From Thauera butanivorans NBRC 103042 (lineage in GTDB: Bacteria > Pseudomonadota > Gammaproteobacteria > Burkholderiales > Rhodocyclaceae), in contig NZ_BCUG01000003.1 in the NCBI RefSeq assembly GCF_001591165.1, positions 112,602 to 176,601 on the forward strand: a stretch of DNA of 64,000 nt. Reading direction: 5' to 3'. The notes beneath the pieces were generated by a model. That model made no database searches. It was not told where the DNA came from and saw nothing but the letters and a program-made list of their open reading frames with translations. A program made the translations under genes and the position numbers. Positions 9,429 to 18,891 of this stretch are shown piece after piece. How positions within the stretch are numbered: the stretch's first letter is position 1; every line of letters begins with the position of its first letter.

Positions 9429-10477
9429 GTCCGCACTCCCGCGCCGATGCGCAGCACCCAGGCGCGCAAGGCCAGCAAGACCGCGCCGCCCAGCACCAGC
9501 AGGCCGGACTTGTGCAACAGGCTCACGTCGAGCAGATAGTAGAACTCGCCCACGTACAGCACCGCCGCCAGCAGCGCAAAACCCGCCAGCGTACGCTGGC
9601 TGGCCTGGAAGGCGGCAATGAATACGCCGACGGCCACGATCAGGCCCGGCGCGGCGTGGAACACCAGCGCCCACAGCAGCGCGACGCCGCACGCCGCCAG
9701 GCGTGACGCAGGAGGAGCCGTCCGTAACAGATGCGCAAGCAGGACGATCAAGACCAGCGCAGCACCAGCGGCAAGCCAGATCATCGGGCTGCGGTGATCC
9801 ACCCCCTCGAACAGGAACGCTGTCCGGGCCCACATCAGCATCGGCGGCAGCACCAGCGCAGCCAGGCCAAAAGCCAGCATCAGCGCCCCGGCCACGCCGC
9901 CCCATGGCTGCGCCGCCCAGCGCTCGCGGGTGATGCAGGCCAGCACCGCCACCGCCATCAGGACAATACCGAAGGCCTCGCCAGCGAACCCGGAACCGAT
10001 CAGCACGCCAAGCGCCACACTCAGCAGCAATCCACACACCACCCGGTGCAGCCGGCTTGCCCGCGGCAACGACATCGCGCCGCTCACCAGCACGCCCACG
10101 CCCGCCATCTGGCGCCAGGCATCGGGCTCGAACCATTCGGCCGCCGTCCACATCAGCAAACCCTGGCCCGTCAGCGACAGGGCCAAGCCCATCTGGTCGG
10201 TGAACAGGCCGCCGCGCCGGAACGACGCGATCGCAGCAATGCACAACACGACGCCCACCACGCCGGCCCCTGCCGTACCAAGGCCGGCCGCAGGCAGCAC
10301 CAGCGCCGACACGATCAGCAGCGAGGCGAACCACGCCGCCAGCGCCTGCAGCAGCATCAGCCACCATGGCCCGGGCCGCCGCGCCAGCAGCGCCTGCCGT
10401 TCCGCTTCATCGACGATGCCGCGCTCGCGCAGCAGATCGGCGAGGCTGCCGCCGCCCGGCGGTTCGCACGCACTCAT
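9425..10477 (-). CDS. DUF4401 multi-pass membrane protein
   Basis: A 350-residue very hydrophobic protein with roughly ten membrane helices after a short cytoplasmic N-terminal segment (LADLLRERGIVDEAE). The closing FYYLLDVSLLHKSG block is characteristic of the DUF4401 family. It overlaps the start of the next gene by four bases and overlaps the end of the DUF2157 gene upstream (ATGA), so the three are one operon. Function is unknown. Confidence 0.85.
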   Translation of the reverse strand: MSACEPPGGGSLADLLRERGIVDEAERQALLARRPGPWWLMLLQALAAWFASLLIVSALVLPAAGLGTAGAGVVGVVLCIAAIASFRRGGLFTDQMGLALSLTGQGLLMWTAAEWFEPDAWRQMAGVGVLVSGAMSLPRASRLHRVVCGLLLSVALGVLIGSGFAGEAFGIVLMAVAVLACITRERWAAQPWGGVAGALMLAFGLAALVLPPMLMWARTAFLFEGVDHRSPMIWLAAGAALVLIVLLAHLLRTAPPASRLAACGVALLWALVFHAAPGLIVAVGVFIAAFQASQRTLAGFALLAAVLYVGEFYYLLDVSLLHKSGLLVLGGAVLLALRAWVLRIGAGVRT

Positions 10478-11478
10478 GATCCGCTCCTGCGACCGCCCGC
10501 TTCACCGCTCTCACGATGAAGCCGCATCAGCCCCCAGCCTGCGGCACTGGAAGCGAGGATCACGAACAGCCCCAGGACGTTCAAGGCCAGAAAATCGAAG
10601 CTATCGAGCACGCGCAGCAGCCCTGCGGTCAGCACCGCGATCGCCGCATAGACCAGCAAGGCGAGGATCGCAACATCCCGCCGCCACGGTCCATACACTG
10701 CGCTGCCCGCAAGCACCGCCAGCACGAACACCATCAGCCCCGGCCGGAAATCGGCCTCGAACCAGCCCGACACCGCCGCCACGCACAAGGGTGCCACCAC
10801 CCCCAGCGCCGCCAGCCGCGCCATCCAGCGCTGCGCATCGACCAGCAGCCAGCGCCCCAGGCACTCGAAGGCCAGCAACACCACCAAGTTCAATCCCGCC
10901 ACCAGCAACAGCGAATACAGGCCGAACAAACCGTCGAGGTAGCCCCAGAGGCCCATCGCCCCAGCCTGCGAGAGGGCGCGCAGCAAGGCCATGTTCGCCA
11001 CCGCCAGCCACAGCGTCCAGCTGGCCGCCGAACGCGACAGCAGCACGAAAGGCAGCATCAGCGCCGCCCAGGCCGCGAACAGCTCCCACACGTCCGCGCC
11101 GGTCTGGTAAGTCTGGCCGATCAACGCCAGCAGCGCGCCGGTGGCAATGCAGGCGCCGAACAGCGCCGCGCGGAATGCGATCCCGCGCGGCGTCGCCCAC
11201 AAGGCCGTGACTCCGCAAGCAAGCAAGGCCGCAGCCGCCAGGCCGAACTTGGCGAAGCGATGCAGTGCATCCCAGTTCCAGGCGAAGAAGAACACCACGC
11301 CGGCGCCCAACAGCAAGGCGCCGCCGAAAGCCAGCAAACGGTCGAGCATCCGCCGCCACTCGTCGGGCGCAGGCTGCAAGGGTCCGCAAGCCGCCGCCCG
11401 CGCAAGCTGTGCCGGCGCCAGCCCACCCGCCTCGGCAAGGCGGAATATCTGCGCGCGTTGTACGAAAGACCAGTTCAT
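10474..11478 (-). CDS. DUF2157 multi-pass membrane protein
   Basis: A 334-residue membrane protein. Its N-terminal 45 residues are cytoplasmic and helical (a DUF2157 head), followed by about eight to ten membrane segments beginning with LLAFGGALLLGAGVVFFFAWNWD. The blocks GQTYQTGADVWELFAAWA and the terminal ASSAAGWGLMRLHRE are family-typical. It starts 18 bases after the binding-protein gene stop and is coupled to the DUF4401 gene. No clear Shine-Dalgarno sequence precedes the ATG, which suits translation coupled to the upstream gene. Function is unknown. Confidence 0.85.
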   Translation of the reverse strand: MNWSFVQRAQIFRLAEAGGLAPAQLARAAACGPLQPAPDEWRRMLDRLLAFGGALLLGAGVVFFFAWNWDALHRFAKFGLAAAALLACGVTALWATPRGIAFRAALFGACIATGALLALIGQTYQTGADVWELFAAWAALMLPFVLLSRSAASWTLWLAVANMALLRALSQAGAMGLWGYLDGLFGLYSLLLVAGLNLVVLLAFECLGRWLLVDAQRWMARLAALGVVAPLCVAAVSGWFEADFRPGLMVFVLAVLAGSAVYGPWRRDVAILALLVYAAIAVLTAGLLRVLDSFDFLALNVLGLFVILASSAAGWGLMRLHRESGEAGGRRSGS

Positions 11479-11496
11479 GAAAAAGAAAAGCCCGAC

Positions 11497-12339
11497 TCAA
11501 ACCCCCAGCCATTCCAGCAAGGCACGCAGGCGCTCTTCACCGTCTGCAGTGAAGCCGTCGATCCCGAGCTGGCGCAGGAAAGCCCTGCCCTGTTCGTCCG
11601 CAGACAACCCGAGCAGCGTCAAACGCGCCAGGTCCAGCGCCTCGGCCGATACCCGGGGGCCGGCGACGACGGGCATGTAGGGTTGACCGACCGATTCGTG
11701 CAACACGCGGTGCCCCTTTTCCCGCCATTGGCGGATCGCCCCGGAGTAGGACGCCATGCCGCCGACATCGACGATGCCGTTTTCCAGACCGAACGGGATC
11801 GCGCCCTGTTCTCGCACGTAGAAAACCTTCTCCCTCGCCAGGTCGATGCCCTTGTCGCGCAACTCGGCACGGCAGAAGCGCGTCATGTAGGCGACTTCCT
11901 CCGGCAGCACGAAGGTCTTGCCGCGCAGTTGCGCGAGCGTCCGGATCGGCGAACCGGTTGGCACGGCCAGCATGCAATGGCCCTCGGGCTCGGCATTGGC
12001 GACGTACTGGTAGCCGTAGTCGCGCAGGCCGCGCGCCGGATAGTCGGACGGACGGGCAACGACGAAATCGAAACGGCCGTCCTTCATGCCTTTTTCCAGC
12101 TCGGCGAATTCGCGCACGAAAACGACTTCGACCTTGCTGCCGAGCGCAGCCGACAGGCGCTCCGCCATCGGCGCGTATTTCTTGCGGCCTGCCGCTGCAT
12201 CGATACCGCCCGAGGTGCCTTCGCTGACGGCCAGTGCAATCGGCTTCACCTCCTGCGCCACGGCCGGCAGGGGGCTCAGGGAGAGTGCCGCAAGGATTGC
12301 GAGCGACGGGACGAGATGGCGAAACGAAGGAGTTTTCAT
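11497..12339 (-). CDS. PhnD-like periplasmic substrate-binding protein
   Basis: A 280-residue secreted binding protein of the phosphate/phosphite/phosphonate (PhnD, PF12974) fold. The signal peptide ends near AVAQ (residue 28). The mature part has the family blocks YAPMAERLSAALG, FDFVVARPSDYPARG, LRGKTFVLPEE and GLENGIVDVGGMASYSG. No permease or ATPase gene is next to it, so it is either an orphan binding protein or acts as a sensor. The neighbours are an NADH dehydrogenase upstream and a DUF2157 module 18 bases downstream, all on the minus strand. The ligand cannot be deduced. Confidence 0.82.
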   Translation of the reverse strand: MKTPSFRHLVPSLAILAALSLSPLPAVAQEVKPIALAVSEGTSGGIDAAAGRKKYAPMAERLSAALGSKVEVVFVREFAELEKGMKDGRFDFVVARPSDYPARGLRDYGYQYVANAEPEGHCMLAVPTGSPIRTLAQLRGKTFVLPEEVAYMTRFCRAELRDKGIDLAREKVFYVREQGAIPFGLENGIVDVGGMASYSGAIRQWREKGHRVLHESVGQPYMPVVAGPRVSAEALDLARLTLLGLSADEQGRAFLRQLGIDGFTADGEERLRALLEWLGV

Positions 12340-12461
12340 ACGCGGCCGGTACCTGGAGTGGGAATCATTGACCTGGAGCGGATTGCCCATGATCGCAGCC
12401 ATGGCCGCGGACGGAATGTGCATTCCGTCACGCGGCTGCAGGATGGCGAGAAGCAAGCAGA

Positions 12462-13772
12462 TCAGTGCAGCTTGACCAATGCCGTACTTCTCTTGACGAG
12501 CACTCTGGCAATGGCCAGCACCGCCGTGCGGCCAAAACCGAGAATGGCCTTGTGGTGCATCAGGTGCAGGCTGATGTAGAGCCACCTTGCGAAGATGCCA
12601 TCGACGAACAGCGTCCCGCCGGTCAATGAGCCCATCAGGCTGCCCACGCTGGTCTGCGTACCCAAGGAAACCAGGGAGCCATGATCCTTGTAGCAATAGG
12701 GCTGCTTCACGGGCTCGCGCCCCTCGACGGCGCTCATGATTGCCTTGAAGACGTAATCCGCCTGCTGATGCGCGGCCTGCGCCCTTGGCGGAACGGGCTT
12801 GCCATCGGCCTGCATGCACGATGCACAATCGCCGAGGGCATGGATATGCTCATGGCCCTTGACGTTCAAGCTGTCCGTCACTTCGAGCTGCCCGATCCTG
12901 TTCGTCGGAAATCCCAGTGAAGCAAGAAAGTCCGGTGCCTTGATCCCCGCGGCCCAGACGCACATGTCGAAATCGTACCTTTTCCCGCTCGCGTCGAGCA
13001 GATGGTCCTTCTCTATCCGGCTGACGCGACAATTCGTCACCACTTGAATGTTTCTCTTGGCCAGGAGACGGGCCGCCCCATTGGAAACCCGCTCGCTCAG
13101 CGGCGCCAGAATGCGGCCGGAGCCTTCGAGCAAGGTGATCCTCACGTCGGTATTGGGCTCCAGATGGGTGAAGCCGTAGTTCGCATAGATTCCACCCGCT
13201 TCACGCAGCTCGGCCGCAAGCTCGACGCCGGTGGCACCACCGCCGATGATCACCACGTCGATGGCGCCCGAATTGCCTTTGGCCTTTTCATTTTCCGCAC
13301 GAATCATCTGCGCCATCATTTCGGCCCTGAAGCGATCCGCATCCCGGGGGCTGTTCAACGAGATGGTGTTCTCGTCCGCTCCGGGCGTGTTGTAGTAATT
13401 CGACGTGCTGCCAACGGAAATGCAGAGCCTGGAGAACTTGATCCTGCGCTCGGGATATACGAGCCCGCCATCTTCGCCTCCCGATGCCGACACGACGATT
13501 TCATTCGCCGCGAGATCGATGCCGGAGAACGCCCCATATACGAAAGTGAAGTTGTTCTGGTACGCGAGCATCGGATACGACAGGCCTTCCTGGTTCATGT
13601 CCAATGTGCCGGCGGCAACTTCGTGAAGCGTGGGCTTCCATATGTGGGTCAGACTCCGCTCCACGAGAACCACCTTGTCGCGGCCGAGCTTTCTGCCAAG
13701 CTTGCAAACCAGCTCCAGCCCGCCTGCGCCGCCGCCGATGACGACAATGCTGCCACTCCGGGCATTCTCCAT
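12462..13772 (-). CDS. ndh: Type II NADH:quinone oxidoreductase (NDH-2)
   Basis: A 436-residue single-subunit flavoprotein that passes electrons from NADH to quinone without pumping protons. The FAD-binding GGGAGG is at residues 13-18 and the NADH-binding GGGATGVELA at about 175-184; HALGDCAS precedes the quinone-site region AQAAHQQADYV. The C-terminal segment (LYISLHLMHHKAILG) is the membrane-binding amphipathic part. Base composition looks less GC-rich than the neighbours and codon choice is more relaxed, which may signal acquisition. A PhnD-like gene follows 122 bases downstream. Confidence 0.93.
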   Translation of the reverse strand: MENARSGSIVVIGGGAGGLELVCKLGRKLGRDKVVLVERSLTHIWKPTLHEVAAGTLDMNQEGLSYPMLAYQNNFTFVYGAFSGIDLAANEIVVSASGGEDGGLVYPERRIKFSRLCISVGSTSNYYNTPGADENTISLNSPRDADRFRAEMMAQMIRAENEKAKGNSGAIDVVIIGGGATGVELAAELREAGGIYANYGFTHLEPNTDVRITLLEGSGRILAPLSERVSNGAARLLAKRNIQVVTNCRVSRIEKDHLLDASGKRYDFDMCVWAAGIKAPDFLASLGFPTNRIGQLEVTDSLNVKGHEHIHALGDCASCMQADGKPVPPRAQAAHQQADYVFKAIMSAVEGREPVKQPYCYKDHGSLVSLGTQTSVGSLMGSLTGGTLFVDGIFARWLYISLHLMHHKAILGFGRTAVLAIARVLVKRSTALVKLH

Positions 13773-14029
13773 TTTTTCCTCGAGCTCTGTTGGGTTGGAA
13801 AGGCAGGATAACCACTCTCGTCCTTGCCTGCCAACACGGCCGGCCGAGCCCGTCTCTACCCTTATGCAATCAAAAAAACCGCCAATCCAGCCAGGTCGAT
13901 GGCCTTTCCGCGCAGACTGCGCGCCGGGTTTCGGGAGGAAGTACGCATTCCCCTCGCCAGCAAGACCACGCCCGTCTGCGCTTCGCCGTCTGAACCAGGA
14001 ACCCCGGTACCGGGATGACCGAGCGGCGC

Positions 14030-14416
14030 TCAGCCCTTCAGCACCGCGATCGCGCTCATCGTCATCAGCGCGCCCGGCTTCGGCAACGCGGCGATCGCAA
14101 GCACCGCGCGGGCGGGATAGGGCTCGGCAAAGAATTCGGCGTAGGCGCGGTTCATCTCGTGGAAATCGTCCACATTCACCAGGTTGACCTGGACATTGAC
14201 GATGTCGTCGAGCGTGCCGCCGGCCGATTCGAGCATGGCCTGGAAGTTCTTCAGGATCTGCTTCGATTGCCGGTAGGCGTCATCCCCGGCCAACTGGCCG
14301 GTCGCGGGATCGACGCCGGGCGTGCCCGAAATGAACACCTGACCACCGGCCACGACCGCGTGGCTGTACGGACCGATGGGTGGGAAAAGCGAAGTCTGGA
14401 CGAGCGATCTGGGCAT
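14030..14416 (-). CDS. Rid (YjgF/YER057c/UK114) family protein
   Basis: A 128-residue Rid-superfamily protein. The fold signatures are visible: GPYSHAVVAGGQVFISG, the QILKNFQAMLESAGGTLDDIV helix region and the AEFFAEPYPARAVL block holding the conserved Arg of the active cleft. The glutamate that in RidA follows this Arg (usually in a VEIE stretch) is replaced here by MTMSA, so the protein is probably not a classical enamine/imine deaminase but belongs to another Rid subgroup. The ATG at 14416 gives a normal start; the upstream extension is not conserved in style. Confidence 0.85.
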   Translation of the reverse strand: MPRSLVQTSLFPPIGPYSHAVVAGGQVFISGTPGVDPATGQLAGDDAYRQSKQILKNFQAMLESAGGTLDDIVNVQVNLVNVDDFHEMNRAYAEFFAEPYPARAVLAIAALPKPGALMTMSAIAVLKG

Positions 14417-14500
14417 GTTGGTCTCAGGATGAAAGGGAAAGAAGCAGCCGGACATTCAGCACCTTGCGGGCCGAGGCAGCCAAACGATGCCCGTTTGCGT

Positions 14501-15022
14501 TCAAGCGCCGCCCTGTTCCCGCCCGTCCTTGAAGGCCAGCGCCCACAGCACCAGCATGCCGAACAGGATCAGCAGCAGCCACTTCAGCACGGAGCAAGTC
14601 GTGCTGATCAGATAGATCGAAGGTACGCCGAAGCGCGGCACTTCGGTGAGCCACCAGTGCAGGCCGTTTTCCACCGCGTCGAAAGCGGCTGCCAGCGGCA
14701 GCACGAAGGGCATGACGACACGCGCTACGCGGGGCAAGGGGGCAAACAGCCGGGTACGGGTGGCCAGCAGCCAGCCGAAAATACCATAGGCCAGCAGCAG
14801 CATGCCATCGAGTGGCAGATGGGCGCGGTAGCGGGCGAGGTGCTCGGGTGGCCACACATGCATGATCTCGCCGAAGCCGCGCGGCGTCCAGGCGAACTGC
14901 AAGGTCAGCACGCCGGGCTCCAGCGGCGCGACGAGCCAGGCCGTGAGCCCACACAGCACCAGGGCCAGCAGGCCACTGGCGCGGACTGCGCGCATGCGGG
15001 AATGCGGATACGGCAGTTGCAC
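14501..15022 (-). CDS. Uncharacterised four-helix membrane protein
   Basis: A 173-residue protein with about four membrane segments (near residues 16-33, 72-88, 100-115 and 138-163) and a short charged tail. I do not recognise the family. It starts (GTG at 15022) nine bases after the stop of the GGDEF-EAL gene, so the two are probably co-transcribed. An ATG at 14995 is an alternative start; neither has a clear Shine-Dalgarno sequence. A role linked to the cyclic-di-GMP protein upstream is possible only by context. Confidence 0.6.
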   Translation of the reverse strand: MQLPYPHSRMRAVRASGLLALVLCGLTAWLVAPLEPGVLTLQFAWTPRGFGEIMHVWPPEHLARYRAHLPLDGMLLLAYGIFGWLLATRTRLFAPLPRVARVVMPFVLPLAAAFDAVENGLHWWLTEVPRFGVPSIYLISTTCSVLKWLLLILFGMLVLWALAFKDGREQGGA

Positions 15023-15031
15023 GCCGGCGGG

Positions 15032-16966
15032 TCAGCGCTGCTCGGCGGCCAGGAGTTCAGCCAGCCGCTGCGTGGGCACCGCAGCCGAATAGAGATAGCC
15101 CTGGCCGATCTCGATGCCCATCTGCATCAACTGCTGCCGTTGCTCCTCCGTCTCGATGCCTTCGGTCACCAGCTTGGCGCCATAGCGCCGCGCGCTCTCG
15201 AAGGCCAGCGCCACCGCCTCGCGAATCCGCTCCTGCTCCAGCCGGGCGATCATCCAGTGGTCGACCTTGACCTCCGCGAACGGGAAGCGGGCCAGCAGGG
15301 TGAGTGCGGCATAGCCGGTGCCGAAGTCGTCCAGCGACAGCTTGATGCCGGCCTGGCCCAAGGTCTCGACGTTCTGCTCGACGATGCCTATGGTCGGCAT
15401 CTTGCTGGTTTCGGTCACCTCAACGGCCAAGCGGTGCGGCTCGACGCCCATGTCGCGCAACAGCGTCACCACACGCTCGCCGAAGCGGGCGGTGGCAAAG
15501 GACGCGGCGGAGATGTTGACGGCGAGATCCACGCCGTCGAGCCTCGTCAGATCGCGGACCACCGCGCGGACCGTGGCCCATTCCAGCTCGACCAGCATGC
15601 GGTGGCGCTCGGCGACCTCCAGTACGTAGAGCGGCGACAGCGGCTTGCCGGCGGCATCCGTGGCCCGCAGCAGGGCCTCCGCGCCCACCATGCGCCGCGA
15701 GCGCAATTCGAACTGCGGCTGGTACATCATCGGCGGCGTGCCGTGCTTGATCCAGTCCACCAGCATCATCCGCACGCTCTCGTCCGCATGCGCGCGCTCG
15801 GCGAACGAGCGCGGGAAGACCTGCACCAGGCTGTCGCTGCCGCGCAGCGCGAGGCTCGCCCGGCGCAGCGTCGATGCCACCGACCGCCGCAGGTCGGTGT
15901 CCAGGCTGGCGGCGCCGATCCGCAATTGCGGAATCAACCCCCGCTCGGTACTCTGGAACGAGGCGGTCATGCCGGCGTGCAGGTCCTCCATCAGGCCCGC
16001 GCCTTCGATCTCCGGGACCGACGCGCCATGCAGCACGATCGCCAGCGTCGCGTCGCCGAACAGGAAGATGCGCGGCCGGTAGGCCTTCAGCGCGGCGCCG
16101 ACCTCGCCGTGGCCGATCTCGTCCGCCAGGCGCGGCCAGAAGCGGTCGCCCCAGTCGTCGCCATGGACGGAACAGAGATCGACGATGTTGACCGTCTCGA
16201 CGAGCACGACCGTCGCCGGCCTGCCGCGCTCGGACGGCGCCAGCGCCTCGACGTACTCGTTCAGCGCGCGCCGGTTCGGCAGGCCGGTCAGCGGATCGGT
16301 GCGAACCGCTTGCTCGCGCTTCCTTTCTTCTTCCCGCACGCCATCTTCCCTGCGCAGGATGAAGAACAGACAGGCCAGCATCGGCAGTGTGACGATGGAC
16401 CCGACGATGCGCCGGCCCATGTTGGTCTGGTAGCTGTGCAGATCGATGTTTCCCAGGTGGAAAAAAACGACCACGGTCATGAGCGAGACGGCGAGCCGCA
16501 CCGCATAGACGAACAAGACGTCACCCACGCCGAGTGTGCGCAGCGAGCGGCGCCGGAACCAGCCATGCATGAGGCTGCCCGCTGCAGCGACGATCGCGAT
16601 GTCCAGCATCCCGGGCCCAAGATTGGCCGCGCCGCCGATCAGGACGCGGGCGAGCCCGATGAAGGCGAAGCTGATGAATCCGCCTACCCAGCCGCCCAGC
16701 AGGCCGGCGAGAAACAGCAGATCGGCGCGGAGATAGGGCTTGGACGGAGCCTGGATGAATTCCGACACCAGCACCGCGAGCAGGAAGCCGGCGCCGCCGA
16801 ACACCAGTCCATAGTAAAGCTTGTAGCGCTCGTCGCTGAACGGGATGTCGCGCCGCACCAGGATGAGAACGGAAACCATGCCGACAATGCCAGCCGCCTG
16901 CAGGAACAGTAGCGGCAACTCCGCCGTCGAGGCGGCAAGCTGGCTCGCGAACGCTTCCAGAGTCAT
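15032..16966 (-). CDS. Membrane-anchored degenerate-GGDEF / EAL phosphodiesterase
   Basis: A 644-residue protein. Residues 1-205 hold about six membrane helices resembling the 5TM receptor module of LytS-type sensors. A GGDEF-like domain follows (RTDPLTGLPNRRAL at 222-235), but the catalytic GGDEF loop is missing (FGDATL at 303-308), so it should not make cyclic di-GMP. The EAL domain looks complete: E430 of EALLR, N484, E519, D546-D547 of DDFGTGY, K567, E602 and E605. It should therefore hydrolyse cyclic di-GMP, perhaps gated by the membrane sensor. A small membrane-protein gene follows directly. Confidence 0.93.
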   Translation of the reverse strand: MTLEAFASQLAASTAELPLLFLQAAGIVGMVSVLILVRRDIPFSDERYKLYYGLVFGGAGFLLAVLVSEFIQAPSKPYLRADLLFLAGLLGGWVGGFISFAFIGLARVLIGGAANLGPGMLDIAIVAAAGSLMHGWFRRRSLRTLGVGDVLFVYAVRLAVSLMTVVVFFHLGNIDLHSYQTNMGRRIVGSIVTLPMLACLFFILRREDGVREEERKREQAVRTDPLTGLPNRRALNEYVEALAPSERGRPATVVLVETVNIVDLCSVHGDDWGDRFWPRLADEIGHGEVGAALKAYRPRIFLFGDATLAIVLHGASVPEIEGAGLMEDLHAGMTASFQSTERGLIPQLRIGAASLDTDLRRSVASTLRRASLALRGSDSLVQVFPRSFAERAHADESVRMMLVDWIKHGTPPMMYQPQFELRSRRMVGAEALLRATDAAGKPLSPLYVLEVAERHRMLVELEWATVRAVVRDLTRLDGVDLAVNISAASFATARFGERVVTLLRDMGVEPHRLAVEVTETSKMPTIGIVEQNVETLGQAGIKLSLDDFGTGYAALTLLARFPFAEVKVDHWMIARLEQERIREAVALAFESARRYGAKLVTEGIETEEQRQQLMQMGIEIGQGYLYSAAVPTQRLAELLAAEQR

Positions 16967-17433
16967 AGAGATATCCCGTCGTCACGGCGCTCTCTCGCCG
17001 CAGTTCCCCGCCAGCAGAACGGCACAGCACCCAAAACCCGTCGCAGGACGACAGTCCTCGAAGATGGCCCGCACTGCCTCCACCGTGGAAAACCGCTCGC
17101 GAACCGCTCCAGGATGTCCTAGCTTGTCATGATCGCGGTCGAAGAAACCCCTGCATCACCCCGTCGGAGAAGAAGCCGGCATCGAATGCGCCCGTGATTT
17201 TCTTTTTCCATGTTAGCCTACACCGGTCACATTCCGACACCACAAACTTCGCGGCGCATCGGCACTCGCGCCGCCGTGGGGCGTACCGGCAGCCGCCATG
17301 GCCGGAACGCCATCTTCGCTGCATTCCCCGAAACGGGCATTCATTTCAAGACATCAGGCCCCGGCGCGACCCGCCGGCGTCCGGCCGCCGCTCCCGCTCG
17401 CGACGCAGCCTTCGCCCGGACCATGCGGGCTGG
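16967..17433. other. Intergenic stretch without a recognisable gene
   Basis: This 467-base stretch lies upstream of the GGDEF-EAL gene. It contains a somewhat AT-richer patch near 17195-17250, which may hold the promoter, and short open frames without family resemblance. I see no RNA gene or repeat in it. It might carry decayed DNA, since a gene remnant adjoins it at 17434. Confidence 0.4.
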
Positions 17434-17591
17434 CTAGCGCCGTCGGCTGGCGGCACGCCATGCCACCAGCGCATAGACCGCCAGGTTCACGACCAGCGCC
17501 AGCGCAGCGCGGGCAGGCCGCCGAAGGGGGCGAACAGGATGAAGGCGAGATGCAACAGCAGGACGGCGTCGGCGGCGAGGCGATGGAGCAT
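17434..17591 (-). pseudogene. DUF2784 gene remnant with internal deletion
   Basis: From the ATG at 17591 the minus strand encodes MLHRLAADAVLLLHLAFILF followed by a GGLPALRW stretch, a good match to the N-terminus of the DUF2784 membrane family as I know it, and stops at 17487 after 34 residues. In another frame the DNA up to the stop at 17434 reads ALVVNLAVYALVAWRAASRR, which looks like the C-terminal helix of the same family. The central part (roughly 60-70 residues, with the WICPLTPLE core) is missing. The simplest reading is an internal deletion with a frame change. It lies just downstream of the purM terminator. Confidence 0.6.
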
Positions 17592-17607
17592 GCGCGCGCC
17601 CCCGGTG

Positions 17608-17638
17608 AAAACGAAACCCGGCTCGCCGCCGGGTTTCG
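17608..17638 (-). terminator. Terminator downstream of purM
   Basis: Arms 17612-17622 (CGAAACCCGGC) and 17628-17638 (GCCGGGTTTCG) form an 11-bp stem with a five-base loop. Read on the minus strand it is followed by TTTT, so it ends the purM transcript 44 bases after the stop. Confidence 0.8.
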
Positions 17639-17681
17639 GCGTCCGCCGTGGGACGGGCGGACGGAATGCGGACGGCCGGAC

Positions 17682-18740
<1,059 letters not shown>

Positions 18741-18891
18741 GATCGTTCCTCTGGACTGGCGGAAATGCCGGGGCCGAGCCCGGCCGGCGCCCCTGGCCGC
18801 GGCCCGTGCTTGAGGCTGCAACGCCAAGTGGCTACATTTACGTGTTTCGCGGGTGGCATGCGCCCGCGCCAAGCCCGCGATTTTACTCGAA

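Noticed and set aside
4593..9539. Two very long plus-strand open frames (4593-6629 and 6708-9539) opposite the efflux genes
   Set aside because: They are His/Arg/Gln-rich antisense readings of the RND and adaptor genes, caused by high GC at third positions; the minus-strand proteins are clear family members.
14015..16912. 965-residue plus-strand open frame opposite the GGDEF-EAL gene
   Set aside because: Composition is that of an antisense shadow and it shows no domain; the minus-strand EAL motifs are unmistakable.
17127..17324. 65-residue minus-strand open frame in the gap near 17.2 kb
   Set aside because: Arg/Cys-rich, no ribosome site and no resemblance to any family; kept only as part of the intergenic note.
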